Source: Rosellinia necatrix
Taxonomy: Eukaryota; Ascomycota; Sordariomycetes; Xylariales; Xylariaceae
Assembly: GCA_021209875.1 (NCBI GenBank)
Contig: JAGYVD010000001.1
Location: forward strand, 7,006,001-7,070,000
Direction: 5' to 3'
Length of the DNA: 64,000 nucleotides
In this document: positions 22,331 to 36,450 of the stretch, in pieces
Numbering within the stretch: position 1 is the first letter of the stretch
How the letters are laid out: each line of letters begins with the position of its first letter
Translations under genes and position numbers: made by a program
The notes under the pieces: generated by a model
Seen by the model: the letters and a program-made list of their open reading frames with translations, nothing else
What the model was told of the DNA's origin: nothing
Database searches by the model: none

Positions 22331-24879
22331 ATTTTTTTTAAATTTTTTTATTTTAGCGTTGTTTTTTTATAAACGTTTTAAAAAATTTATAAAGTTAAAG
22401 TTAAAATTAAAAATAAAAACAAGCTAAAAATAAAAGCACGCTAAAAGTTTAAACGTTAGAAATTAATGGATTTTTTAATAATAGCAGCATAATTTTTTTT
22501 GTTAACTTTTTTATTAATAATATTAAAACTGTTAAGCTTAAGCCTAACTTTAAAATCTTTTATAAAAATATATTATAAATATATTAATAAATAGCTGTAA
22601 AATTTAATATATTAAACTTTAATATAAATATTAATAAAGCTAAATTTTATATTATTTATTATATTATTTTTTATAAGCAATAAATGATATAATCATATAT
22701 ATAAAATATATAATTAAAAACATTGTTTAAAACTAAATAATTTAAAATTTTTAAATTTTTTAAATCTGTTAAAATATTAAGTTTATATAAATAGCTATAG
22801 AAAAATGTTATAAGCTATTAATAAAAAATAAGTTATATAGTTTAAAGCTAATTTAACTTTAGATTATATAGCTAAATTAAATTTATTTATTATATAGTTA
22901 TTAATAAATTTCTGTTTAAATATACATATAAGTTTTATTTATAAGTTAAAAACTTATTTTAAGTTTTATATTATAACGTTTTTTATATTTAAACATTAAA
23001 ACGATATATATATAAATATTAATTATCCCTATATTTTTATAAATACAGCGTAGGTTTTAAAAAGTTATTTAAAATTAAAAATATGTTATCGCGTTATTTT
23101 AATCATTATTAAAAATATAACAGACAATAAATATATTATATTTAAATATGTTATTATTAAGTTTTTTTTTAAAAGCGTAAAAAACAGCCCGCTTATAATA
23201 GCTTTATTTATACGCCAGATTATATTTATTAAAAGATTTTAAGCTAAAATATTACTTAATATAAATATATTAAACGTTAAGTAAATAAATATTATTTTCT
23301 TTTGCAAAATTATTATTATATAGTTATATAAAGTTATAATTTTTATTATATTTACTTCCAAAGCTTTAAAAAAAAGCTAAAGTTGTTGTTGTTTAAACTA
23401 AACTTATTTTTAAGTATTTTTAGGTTTAACTAACTATATAATATTTAGCTCTATTTAGTTAGGAATTTTTTAAATTAATTATTAAATATATTATATGTTT
23501 AGTTTACGTTAGTAATAATAATTTATTCTGTTTATTAGTTAAAAATATTATAAATCGCAATATATTATTTGCTAAAAATATATAGTTAAGTTATTTATTT
23601 TTTATTAAACTAAACTATTATAAATATTAAATATTAGAACTAAAAGTATTAGATTTAATAAAACGCAAACTTAAGCAGTTTAAACTATTAACTAAAATTT
23701 TATTTAAACTTAAAAACTTTATTATAGCTGATAATAATATAATTATATATAAACATATAAACTAGTATTATATATAAGTATTATATAATTTAGTTATAAA
23801 ATAATAGAACGTTTTTGCAGATATAAGCTTTATTATTATTTTTAAAAATAAGCAACTTATTTTTTATTTTAAACTAGGTTAAAATGAAAACATTCTAAAA
23901 AAATATTAGGTTTATATATTAAACTTTAAAAATAAACATATGGTTAAAAATATAGTTAATAAATTTAAAAGTAAAAATAGAATTTCTTGTATTAAATAAC
24001 CTGTTTTATTATTTTTTTGTTTTTATAGTTTAACATACTTTTTTTAATTTTAAATATAAAAGTTGTATAGTTATAAACGTTTATATTTTTAATAATATAA
24101 ACTTTTAAATATATATTTAATAAAGTTATAAAATAAAACGTCCAATAAAATTGCAGCTAAAATTTTTTTTGTAACATAATTAGTTTTTATTATTAATAGT
24201 AAATATATTTAAATATTTGCTAGGCTATAATAATTAATATATATATAAAACAATATATTGTTAATGGTTTTATTATAAAGTATAAAAATAATAATATATA
24301 TATATAATAATAAATAAATATAGCTTTAAAACTAGTTAAAGCTATAGATTATTATTATAATAATATTTACGTTATATTAATCGTATTTTAAAACTATTAT
24401 TAAAACTAAATTAATTTGTTTATAATTTTTTATAGTTAGAACATATTTATTAATCTGTTTAAAATATTTATTAGTTTTTTTAATATAATAATATTAAGCA
24501 GATTTATAAACTTTTTAGTTTTTTATTATTAAAAACGTTTTAATATAATTTATAAGCTTATTTTTCTTTTATTTTTAAAGATTTGGAATCTTTTTTAATA
24601 TAACCGGGTATATAAAACATAATATTTTTGTTATATAAAAATAGCTTTATTTTTAAAAAAAATTAAAATATAACATGTTTAAAAAAACTTTATATAAAAG
24701 CAAGATTAAAATTAAACATAAGTTATAAGCTTTTAATATATTAATTAATATATTTATTTTTTTAAAAAATATGTTTTTAAAGCAATTAAGTTAGTTTTTA
24801 TTTAGTATATAGTTTTTTTTTTTTTTTTAATTAAATATTATATATTGATTTTAATGTTTTTTAAATTAGCATAATAATA

Positions 24880-25084
24880 GAGTCCCCGAGGGGGCCCATA
24901 TCAATCGAGCCAACGGCTCGTGTATTATTAGATTAGATAGGTTGCACAGGCTACGGCTGGCAACAGGTGGCCCACGGCCACCCCTGCAGGGGTTAATTCT
25001 AGACTTACTAGAATTCCCCACCTAGCAGAGGAATTAATAGGAGCATCTTTCTTTCTACCCTCATACCAATCTTCTCACATAAAT
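24880..25084. other. Hairpin-dense GC island C inside the outer element
   Basis: A 205-bp island. Perfect stems follow each other: CGAGCC/GGCTCG with loop AAC (24906-24920), GGTGGCC/GGCCACC with loop CAC (24966-24982), the palindrome CCCCTGCAGGGG (24981-24992), and AATTCTAG/CTAGAATT with loop ACTTA (24995-25015). A CCCC/GGGG stem lies near 24883-24894. The 9-mer ATAATAATA flanks it (24871-24879 and 25085-25093), possibly a target duplication but low in information. GC-rich palindromes containing CTGCAG are known from fungal mitochondrial DNA, so a mitochondrial origin is one option; a small structured element is another. Confidence 0.5.
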
Positions 25085-26629
25085 ATAATAATATATTGTA
25101 TTATTAATAGTAGTTTTTTTTAATTATATATTAAAAACATGATTAAAGCTAAGCTTATTTTTAATATATATTTATTTTAAACAGCTATTCAACCTGTTGT
25201 TTTTATTTTTTATATTTGAAAGAAATAAAAAAAAAAAGTATTAGCTAACTAAAATAAAAGTACTAAGTTTTATTTAAGCTTTAAAAAAAATTTAATATTA
25301 GATTAACGTTGCATAAGCTGGAGTTTATATTTTTATAAACTATAGCGCTATTATAAAGGTTATTAGGCATAAAAATATTATTAATTCTGCTGTATTTAAT
25401 AATAAGAACTTATAACTTATATATATAATAAAATATATTAGCTGTTTTATTTTAATTATTATATATAAGCTTAGAAAACTTTATATAGTTTTTAACGCGC
25501 TGTTTTATTTAGTTATGAATAAAGTTAAATTAGAATTTTAACTTGAAATATAACTTGATTTTTTTTTAAATAACGTTAAAAAATACTAGATTAAGCATAT
25601 GTTTATAGAAAAAATACTTTTAGTTTTATAATTAATATTAATATATAGTTTTAAATAAGATTAATTCTTATTTAAAAGTATAGCATTTAAATAGATTTTT
25701 AAAATTTAAAATTTAATTTTAATGCAGATATTTTAAAAACTTTAAATAAAATATAATTTTAAAATTAAATAAAGCTGATATTTTTTTATATTAAAAATAG
25801 AATTTTATAAAAAAGTTAGAACTAAACAACAGGTTGTATATTGTTTAAACGTGTTTAGCAAAAACTTTAAGCTTTTATATAAAAAATTATATTATAAATA
25901 AAAAGTTTTAAATATTTTTAATAAATTTTATTATTAACTAAAAAACTGCGGAAATATTTTAAGTTATATTTTAAATATATAATATTAAAAATATTATATT
26001 ATAAGTTTTATAGTTTGCTGCAGCTTATATTAAGTTTTTTTGTTTTTTATATTATTATAATTAATATAGTTTAGTTATATTAAAATTTTATTAGTCATAT
26101 AACGTATTTTTTATTTTAGTTTATAAGTTTTTTAAAGCCTATTAAATTATTTTTAAGCGTTATAACTAGATAATATAACAGTAAGCATATATAATTATTA
26201 ATAAACTGTTTTTAGTTGGCTAAAAAATATTTAAAATAATTATTAGCAATTAAAACTTTAAGTTTTTAAGCGACTTATAAGAATATATATAAATTAAACT
26301 TAAAACACGTTTATTTTATATTATAGCTTATTATTTCTTTATAAATAATTAAAACAAACGTTTTATATTAATAATTAAGTTTATATTGCAGTATTATTTT
26401 TATTTTTTATATAATTTACAACACTAAAAAAATTTTCTGCTTTAGTTATAATTTAAACTTAATAACTTTTATTTAGCTATAATATAATAAACTTTTAATA
26501 AAATAATATTAAGCTTTATTTTTAATTTTATGTTTAAATTATTTATAAATATATAGTTTAATTTATTATTATATCTTAAAATATATAACGCGATAATTAT
26601 AGCTTTAATATTAGCTAAAATATATTACA

Positions 26630-26914
26630 TGTTAAATAGGCTTTATATATGCCTTGCATATACTGTTCACGCATAAAAACAGATTATAACTTTTTGTTGT
26701 ATAATATCTATTATATTTAATTAATTCTATATAAAAACTCTTGTGCGCAGCAGGATTCTTATATATAAATGCAAGAATTTTATTAGCGTATAAGCTAGCT
26801 AAATAATAAAATAATATATATTTTGTTTTTATATAATAGTTATACGATTTTATATAAAAGTTAAACATGTTTAATAACAGCTATAGTTTATAACTAATTA
26901 TTAGAATTTTAACA
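26630..26914. repeat. Left LTR of the middle element
   Basis: It pairs with 41704-41987; differences are transitions. A minus-strand open frame of 78 codons inside it is not a gene. Confidence 0.85.
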
Positions 26915-27621
26915 TTAGCTTTTTTTTATTAGTTATAGCTGTTTTTATTATATATATTTATATGTTATATAGCTAGTAGTTTTTTTTATGCTGCAGAAAT
27001 ATATATTATTTAAATATTATATAGTTATAATTTAGTTATACGTTATTTTTATTAAATATTATAATTGTTTTATATAGCAACAGCTTATTTATATTTTATA
27101 TAATAATAATAGTTTTTATTATATAAAATAATTTAATTAAATATTATATAATAATAACTAATTTTTATATAATATTAAAACAAATAAGTTAATTTTTATA
27201 TAACAATACCTAGTTTTTATATTATATAAAAATAATATGTTTATATTTTATTCAGCAGTAGCTAGCTTTTTATATTATATAACTGTGTTTAAGCTTTATA
27301 TAATATAAAAGCTTTTTATTTATATGCTATATAGTTGCTGCCTGTTATTAAATCTACTGGCGTGCTTTTTTTTCTGTTTTATATATTAATATAGTTGCCT
27401 CCTGTTGCCCAGCTTGCCTGTAATATAAATTCTGGCCTAGTTGTTTAAGTCTTTTTTTTTTTTTTTGTCTGTGTATATATATAATTATATATATATATAT
27501 ATATTTGTATAATAGTAATATTTTTGTTAATATTTTATATAATATATATATAACGTTTTATTTTTTTATATAATCTGTTTTTATATAATATATCTGCTAA
27601 TTTTAAAATAGTATTACTTTT

Positions 27622-27697
27622 TGCTGCTGCTGCAGCAGCAACAATAATAATCATAATAATAATATCTGCTGCTGTTTTTACTGCTGTTTCTGCTGCT
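27622..27697. repeat. CTG/CAG and AAT microsatellite in the middle element
   Basis: Runs of CTG, CAG and AAT triplets in a non-coding part of the middle element, about 0.7 kb from its left LTR. An inverted counterpart exists in the inner element at 35711-35785. Confidence 0.75.
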
Positions 27698-28380
27698 TTT
27701 TTTATCTGTTTTTATTTCGCGCCGCTTTTAATAAAAAACGTTTTATAGTTTGCAAACTTTTTTTATATAAAAAACAATAAATAAATAAAAGTTTATTGTT
27801 TTTTTATAAAAGCTTTAGTTTATTGAGCTTTAATATAGTTTTTATATATTAATATATATAACTTTTTAAGTTCTTTTTTATAAATAATTGTTTATATATT
27901 TTATTATTTTTATTAATAAGTTTTTTTATGCAGTAAAATATTAAAAATATTATTGCTATTACTTTTTTATATAATATTACATTTTAAATAGCTGTTTTAA
28001 ACGTTTTTATTAACGTTTAAGCTAAGCTTGTTTACTACAAAAGCTTATATATTTTTTGTTATATATAAATAAATTATGTAATAACTACTGTTATAATAAA
28101 AATATGCTGTTTAATATATATTATTAAGTTTTTAGTTATTAAAAAAAATGCTTATGCTTTTTATATTTAACGCTTGTTTAAAACGCAATGTTTTAATTAT
28201 AATTAAAAAAAAAAAAAATTATTTGCTTTTAGTTTTTTATTATATTTTTGCTGTTGTTATATATAAATAATCGTAAAAATAAAAAATATAGTTTATATGT
28301 AGTTTTTTTTGTACGTAAAAAATATTTTTCGATTTTTTTTAAAAAAATATTTTAATATTATATATAAAAAAAAAAATTAT

Positions 28381-28814
28381 AAAGTTTAAAATCTATTATA
28401 ATAATCTATTTATAAACTATGAACTTTAAACTTTGCTAGCTTTAATTAAAAATTAAATTTAAAACATATAATAATTTAATATTATATATGTTGCTATTAT
28501 ATTATTAAAGCCTGTTTTTAAAAGTTAAGCTTTTAATAATAATTATATGTTTTTTATACGTATAAAATAAAGTTTAAGCTGTTATTATTAAAAAAAAAAA
28601 TCAAAAAAAATCAAAAAATAACAAAAAAAATAGCAAAATTTAAAGTTTTTAATATTTTATTATAAACTTTAAACTTTATAACTTTAATTAAAAATTAAAT
28701 TTAAAATATATAATAATTAAATATAATATATATTATTATTATATTATTAAAGCTTAATTTTTAAAAGTTAAGTTTTTAATAGCAACTATATATTTTTTAT
28801 ATAAATAAAATAAA
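28381..28814. repeat. Two tandem ~242-bp units in the middle element, cut by the inner insertion
   Basis: The string TTTAATTAAAAATT recurs at 28441 and 28683 with similar neighbours, giving a period of about 242 bp. The second unit is broken at 28815-28819 (GTTTA) by the inner element and resumes at 36451. Inverted relatives lie at 34560-34980. Confidence 0.65.
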
Positions 28815-28819
28815 GTTTA

Positions 28820-29134
28820 TATTAGAACTATAGTAATTGGTTATAGTTACTTACAGCTGTTATACGTGCATATGTTTTATATAAGCATATAGCGTACATG
28901 TTATGTATATATATATAGCGTGTATGTTTTATACGTAAGACAGGCTATGTTATTACTATTATTTTAATAGGTTGTACGTTAACAGAATTTTTATATAAGC
29001 AACTTAAAATAAAGCTATATACGATAATTATTTAAATAAAATTATTAAGCATAATAAACATTATATAATAAAAAGTTATATTTTGTTTTACGTGTAAACA
29101 ATACATATATTATATATACAAAACTTATTTAATA
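28820..29134. repeat. Left LTR of the inner element
   Basis: 315 bp, same length as 36136-36450. It retains more G and C in its middle part (around 28855-28960) than the right copy. Confidence 0.88.
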
Positions 29135-32100
29135 TTAATTCATAGTTACAGGATATAATTATAAATTAGCAAAAATAAAAACAAAACACGCCTAAAGTTT
29201 AATAAATTTAAACAGGTTTTTATATTATATTTTAAAATTTTATTTTATATAAACAAATTATTTTTATATAATAAAAGCTTAAAAAAATTAATTTTAAATA
29301 TTTATATTTTTATATGCTTTATTATATTTTAAAGTTATAATATAAAATTAAATCTTAAAAGCAATAATATATAATTATATAAAACTATTTGTTATATAAA
29401 AGCTAAACAATATATAAATAAACTTTTAAAACTTGTTTATTAATTTATTATTAAAATTTGTTTATTTATTTTTAACGTATTTTTATAATAACTTTAAAAT
29501 AATCGCACAATAAAAAAAACTTTTTATTACATGCAATAATATTAAATAATATAACAAAATTATAATAAACTATAGAATTAACAAACGTATTATATAAAAT
29601 ACTGTTAATATATAATATTAAAAATAAAAGCCTAATATTACAACTATAACTTTAATTATATTTAATATATAAGCAGCCTGCTATATTTTAAAATATAAAT
29701 ATTTAAATATAACCGGCTAGCTATTATAAAAGTTATATATTAAAAACTTTAAACAATAAACATATAAAATATAAAATTAATTTTATAAGCTGATCTAGCA
29801 AAAGCTGTTGAATATATTAAATAAAAAAAGCGTACGATTTAACGGCAACAATAGTTTTATATAAGTAGTTAAGCTTATATAAATTATATAAAAACAATAT
29901 ATATTAAATAAACTAGAACGTTTTTTGTTTATATTTATACTAATGTTTATATAAACACCTGACTTATTTATTTTAAATTAATAGTTTTATATAAATATAA
30001 ATAATATAAGCATTTTATAGCCTAAGATATTATTTAATATATTATAACTAAAATTAATATTTAACGTATGTTTTAAACTTTAAAAAAAAATTAATAAATT
30101 ATTTATATAACTAATAATTAAATATAAATATATTTTTAACTTAATAAACAGGCGTATAATATTTATAAAATATAGATTAAACTTTTAACTAGTTTATAAA
30201 TATTTTATTATATATTATTTTTATAGATTTTAAATAACTATTATATATATATATAATATTTAATTTAATTATAATAGATATGTTTTTAACTTATTTTTTT
30301 TTTAAAACGTATAAAACGGAAATATATTTTTTAATAAATACGTTATTTTTTAAAAAACGTGGAAAAAAAAAAGAATTATTTTAGCAAGCTGTATAACTTA
30401 TTATATAATAAAGCATAGCTGTTTATTAATTTATATTAACAACTTAGAATAATAAAAAACTAATATTACGTTGTATTTCCGATTATATTAAAAAATCTGG
30501 CTAAAAATTTTTATATATATAATATTAAACCGGATAAAATTTAAAATAAAATTTATTATATAATAAACATTTATTTTAATATAAATATAAACTATAGCTA
30601 ATATTAGGCCGATTAAATTAATATTATTTTTATATAAATAAAACAAAATAATTTAGATTTAGCTACGTATAAAACATTAGATTTAATAATTATTAAGCTA
30701 ATAAAAATACAGCGAGTTTTAAAAGCAAGCTATTAAAATAAAATCTAGCTGTATATAACTGTTATATAAGCATGCTAAAGCATATTAAAATTAGCGATAG
30801 CTTTTATATTTTAAAAACTTATATGCAAAAGCTTTTTTGCCGATTTAAAAGCATGTTTACAAGTTATAAACAAAAATAAAACAAAATATTTTATATAAAA
30901 AATAAATAACGTTTATTTTATTAACTAAAAATATAATTAAAGCAATTATATAAAAGTTTTTCGATTTAAAAGTATATATAGACTTTTAAGCTAGTTTAAC
31001 ATATAATAGAACTTTTTACAACTTAAAAAACAGTTTAATTATAGCGTTTATATAAATAAAAAATGTTTTATATATAAAAAAACGGGCTGCTGGTTGATAA
31101 ATTATATATTTTAAAAAAAAGCCTGTATAAAAAGCATATATTTTAACTTATATAAAATAATTTTTAGCTGCTTTTTATTGCTTAACGATTTTTAATATAT
31201 TTTATAAAATATAAAAATATTTTAAGCTAGACTTAAACAACAATAAAAAAAATTAATAATAAATAAAATATATAGTTAATTTAGTTTTTAACAGATAATA
31301 TATTTATATATTATATAGTAAAAAAATATTTAGAATTAAAAATAAATGTTTTATTTAATTAATTTATATTAAGCAACTAATATTATATAAAGTACTAAAA
31401 TAAACTATAAAATATAAGTGTTTTTAATTATTTAATAATAAACAAAATATAATTAAAAGCATATATTTATATATACTTTTATATATAAGCTAAATAAATA
31501 AAAAAACCGTTTTTATATAATTTAAAAACAAAAAACTATTATATTAATTAAAACAGTTAAAATAAAAAACGTTTTTAATATAACAATATATTATATTTTA
31601 AATATTTTAGTACTGTTTTTATTTTTTTTTAAAAACGCAGACTATTTATAAGCTTATTTTAATAATATAAAAAACGTTATTATATAATAAAACAGAAAAA
31701 CTATATTTGTTATACGTAAATAAAAATATTTATTTTTTAATATAAGCTTTTAAAAAGCTAGAATATATTTTATTAAAACAGAGCTAAAGCGTTTATACTA
31801 CTGCTTTAGATATTTTTATATAAAAGATTATATAAACTGCTAAATTATATAAAATATAATATAGATTATTTAACTTTAAAAAAGATTTAAAAGTTCTGTT
31901 ATTACTGCTAGTTATATAACTAAATATTAAAACGTTTTAAGTTTTTAATTAAAAACAACTATAATTTTAACTACAAGGTTATAATTAATATTATATAAAT
32001 AAATAATAAATAAATGCTTTATATTATTAATATTACAATATTATTTTAAGCCGCAACATTTTTAAAATTTATATTTATATATAACGTTTAAAAAGTATTA

Positions 32101-34559
32101 TATAAATATTAAATTAATGTATATTAAAAACTTTCCGACTATATTATATATAACTTAAATATAAATTTTTTATTAAAAAAATTCTAAAACTAAGCTAGAA
32201 TAATTAATATATAATATTATATAATGCTTATTAAAGCTTATTAAATAATAAGTAAAATTAAATAAACATATAAACTATTTTGCTGTATATATAACATATT
32301 AAAAACAAAAATTAAATATTATATAAAACAGGAATTAATTTTATAAATAATAATTAAAACTTTAAATAATACCGCAGGTTTAAACAGACTAGTACTTACT
32401 CTGCTAATATTTAAAACATATTTTAAAATTAACTAAGATTTACTTTTTTTATTAAATATTATATAAAAAACAGAAGTAATAAAAAAAGCTATAAAAATAT
32501 TGCGCGAAAAACAGGCTAAAATTAAAATCAACTATGCGATTAATAAATATAATAGCTTAAATATATACGATATATTTTTATTATTTTTAAAAAATAAAGT
32601 TCTAATATAAAAAAAAAAAAAAAGTTAGCAAAAGCTGTATAAGATTTAATTAATTAAAAGATCTAATATAGTTGTTAATTTAATTAATAGCTTAATATAA
32701 TTTTAATATATTTAAATTAAACTATATTATTATATAACAAATAAATAATAAACTAATAAATAAAAATATTTTAAACTATTTAATTATTTATTATATAAAA
32801 ACATAGCAGATTAAAAAAAAACGCTATTATAAATGCCGACATATAAGCTATATTTATATAAAAGCTAGATAATATTTTTATAACGGTAAAAAACAGCAGG
32901 CGTACGTTTTAATAGTAAAGCTTTAAAAAAACAGTATAATTATTATACTAGAAATATTATTTAAAAAATTAAACATAACTAAAATTAATAATTTTATTAC
33001 ATAAAAAGTATTTTAATTTGTTAAATATATTAAATCTAAGCACGGCAAAGCTTGAATTTTTAAGTCTAAACTTGTATAAAAAATAAAAAAAAAAACAACC
33101 CAACTATATAAAAAATTAAAACTTATTGTATAAAAATATAATAACGCCGAAAAAAAAATAATATTTATATAATTTTTAATTATTTAATAAATAAGCTAAA
33201 AACTGCTGCTAGCATTTAAACTTTTGCTAATTTATAATTATAATGCTTTAAACAAATTTAAAATATTATATAAGCGTATATATAATTAAAAAATAAGTTA
33301 GCAGAAAAGATCTTTATATAATTATTTAGTAAATTTAAGCTAAAATATTTTAAAAAAATAATTTTAAAAATTATATAACCGCTGTATAAACTAGCAAAGT
33401 TAAAACTGTATTAGTTTAAAACTTATTACTAGTATTACTAGAAATAATTAAATATATTTATATTTATATATAACCTATATTTATTATATACAATAAAACA
33501 ACTAAAAACTTTAATATTACTGGCTTATAAACGGACGATATATTTAACTTTATTATATTAAACTTTTAAAAAAAAATATAAGCTAAAACAAGCTAACTTT
33601 TACATAAAACTAAAAAAAATATTTTAATTAAAATATTTAATTAAATTTAATAGCAGCTAAATTATATTATTATATAAAAAAAACAAAGTAAACAATTAGC
33701 TTAAATTAACTTTTATATAATAAAGACTGTTTAAAATTATATTTTACAGCAGGCCAGAAAAGCTTATATTAGCAGTATATATTAACTAAAAGTTTTATAT
33801 AACTTATTAATAGCTGCTTAAATAATTAATCCAGTTTTAAATAATATTAAAAACTTAAACTAGAAAATTTAATAATAAATAAATAACTTTAAACAAAGTC
33901 TAACTTTTATATTATTAAACTTAATATATATAAAACTATTTATTTTTATTAACAGATTTTTATAAATAATACTAATATAAGTTTTAGCTTAGATTTTTAT
34001 TATATTAATAATAAAATATCGTATAAAAAAAGTTAAGTTTTAAAATAACTAGAAATATTATATATTAAAACTTTAGTAAATATAAAAAGTTATTTAAAAT
34101 ATTTTAGTAAATAAGCTATATAATATAATTAATAGATTTAATAATACGATAGCTTTACGTACGACGATCTAAAAGATTTTAATTATTTTAAACGTTTTTT
34201 TAGTTTTAGCAGTTTTATGCTTAAACTTAAAATTATTATATAACTGTTTAATTAAGCTAGGTATAATATAAAAAACGTTTAATAATAAATATTATATTAT
34301 TTTAAAATTATATAAAAAAAAAATTTCTGAAATATAATAGATTAATAGTATTAATAATTTAATAAACGTATTTATTAAATAAAAGCTAAACTAAGCTTTA
34401 AAAACCTGGTATTTATAAATAAACTAACCGTATAAATTAAAACGTATATAAAATAAACTAAAAATAAAAATAATAAAAAGCAGGGTTTATATAATAATAA
34501 ACGTTATTTTTTATATAATAATAATATAAATTTTATTTTATTATATAATAAAAAATATA

Positions 34560-34980
34560 AGTATAATTAAAAACCTAACTTTTAAAAAACAGGCTTTAAT
34601 AATATAATAGCAACATATATTATATTTAATTATTATATAACTTAGGTTTAATTTTTAGCTAAAGCTTATAAAATTTAAAGTTTATAAAAATATATTATAA
34701 ACTTTAAATTTTATTATTTTTTATTATTTTTTTTATTTTTAAATATTTTTTTTTTTTATATAATAACAGCTTAAACTTTATTTTATTTATATAATAAAAT
34801 ATATAACTATTATTAAAAGCTTAACTTTTTAAAAACAGGCTTTAATAATATAATAATAATATATATAATAATTAGCTGTTATATATTTTAAGTTTAATTT
34901 TTAATTAAAGCTAATAAAGCTTAAAAGTCTACGGTTTATAAATAAATTAATATAATAAATTTTAAGCTTTATATTTTTTT
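34560..34980. repeat. Inverted relative of the 28381-28814 tandem units, in the inner element
   Basis: Two partial units whose reverse complement matches the tandem units of the middle element, for example around the GCCTGTTTTT...AAAGTTA core. They lie toward the 3' end of the inner element, as expected if both elements are one family. The string TAAAC at 34772-34776 is the unoccupied equivalent of the inner element's own target site. Confidence 0.65.
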
Positions 34981-35710
34981 ATTTATTTATAATAATTAAT
35001 TGTTTTTTAAAAAAAAAAAAATCAAGAATTACTTTTTTTTTTTTTTTATATATAAAAAAATTATATATAAGCTATACTTTTATTTTTACGTTTATATAAA
35101 CTATATTTTTATTTTTACGTTATTTATATATAAAAAAGAAAATATAAAAAACAAAAAACAAATTTATTTAACTTTTTTTATTTTTAGCTATAATTAAAAT
35201 ATTACGTTTTATATAAGCGTTAAATATAAAAAACGCAAGCGTTTTTTTAAAAATTAAAAACTTAATAATATAAACTAAATAAAGCTTTTTAATTATAGCA
35301 GCAGCTATTACGCAGTTTATTTATATATATTTTAAATATTAAATTTTTAGCTTTAAACTAAAAAGCTTAAAAATAGCTTTTATAATAAATAAATTTAGTT
35401 TAAACGTTTATAAAAACGTTTAAAGCTGTTATTTAAAACAAAATATTATAAAAAAGCGGCAGTAATAATATTTTTAATATTTTATTACATATAAAAACTT
35501 ATTAATAAAAAAAAATAAAACATATAAATAATTATCTGCTTAAAAAAATTATATATATTAATATATAAAACTATATTAAAATTTAATAAGCTTAAATTTT
35601 TATAAAAAACAGTAAATTTTTATCCGGCTGTTTTTTTTTATATAAACAAAGTTTACAAACTATAAAATATTTTTTATTAAAAAAAACGCAAAGCAAAAGC
35701 AAAAATAAAC

Positions 35711-35785
35711 AAGCAACGCAGAAGCAGCAGCAACAGCAGCAGAAGCAGCAGCAGATATTATTATTATTATTATTATTAATAATAC
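35711..35785. repeat. CAG and ATT microsatellite in the inner element
   Basis: CAG-rich triplets followed by an ATT run, about 0.4 kb before the right LTR. It is the inverted counterpart of 27622-27697. Confidence 0.75.
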
Positions 35786-36135
35786 TGCAGCTTTTAAAAG
35801 TTAGCATTTATACTATATAAAAAAAAAACTATTATATATATATATATAAAAAAAAAAAAACAAACAAACAGAACAGCAGAACAAAAGGTTAGTTATAAAT
35901 AAAGCTATATATATATTTAAACAGTAGAAAGCACGCTAACAACTTTAAGCTTAAGCTTAAACATTAAGCAGCAGCTATATAAAACGTGCATAAATTAAAA
36001 GCTATATACAAACAGAAGACTTTATATAAAAAAACAACTACATATAAACAAACAATTATATATATATAAACAACTATATATAAATAAAAAACAACGTATA
36101 AATAAAAAACTATAACTAATAAAAAAAAAAGCTAA

Positions 36136-36450
36136 TGTTAAAACTATAGCAATTAATTATAATTATTTACAGCTATTATATATATATATATTTTATATAA
36201 GCATATAATATATATATTATATATATATATATAACGTATATATTTTATATATAAAACAAGCTATATTATTACTATTATTTTAATAAGTTATATATTAGCA
36301 GAATTTTTATATAAGCAACTTAAAATAATATTATATATAATAATTATTTAAATAAAATTATTAAGCATAATAAATATTATATAACAAAAAGTTATATTCT
36401 GTTTCACGCGTAAACAGTACATATATTACATATATAAAGCCTATTTAACA
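36136..36450. repeat. Right LTR of the inner element
   Basis: 315 bp with TGTTA start and TAACA end, followed by the target-site copy GTTTA. Confidence 0.88.

Larger units (their letters stand above)
28820..36450 (+). mobile_element. Inner LTR retrotransposon (RIP-mutated), probably plus orientation
   Basis: 7,631 bp with 315-bp LTRs at 28820-29134 and 36136-36450. The right copy keeps TGTTA...TAACA termini; the left copy has decayed to TATTA...TAATA. The 5-bp target duplication GTTTA is perfect (28815-28819 and 36451-36455). An A-rich tract ending AGCTAA directly before the right LTR looks like a polypurine tract, giving plus orientation. The reverse complement of its LTR matches the middle element's LTR from the first base (TGTTAAATAGGCTTTATATATG), so the two are one family in opposite orientation. 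No open frame of useful length survives. Confidence 0.9.

Noticed and set aside
26632..26868. 78-codon minus-strand open frame
   Set aside because: It lies wholly within the left LTR of the middle element; the Tyr/Lys/Ile-rich composition comes from A+T-rich DNA.
35000..35197. 65-codon frame rich in Phe, Lys and Tyr
   Set aside because: Low-complexity product of RIP-decayed retrotransposon DNA.
35592..35807. 71-codon minus-strand frame with runs of Asn and Cys
   Set aside because: It translates the CAG/ATT microsatellite of the inner element.
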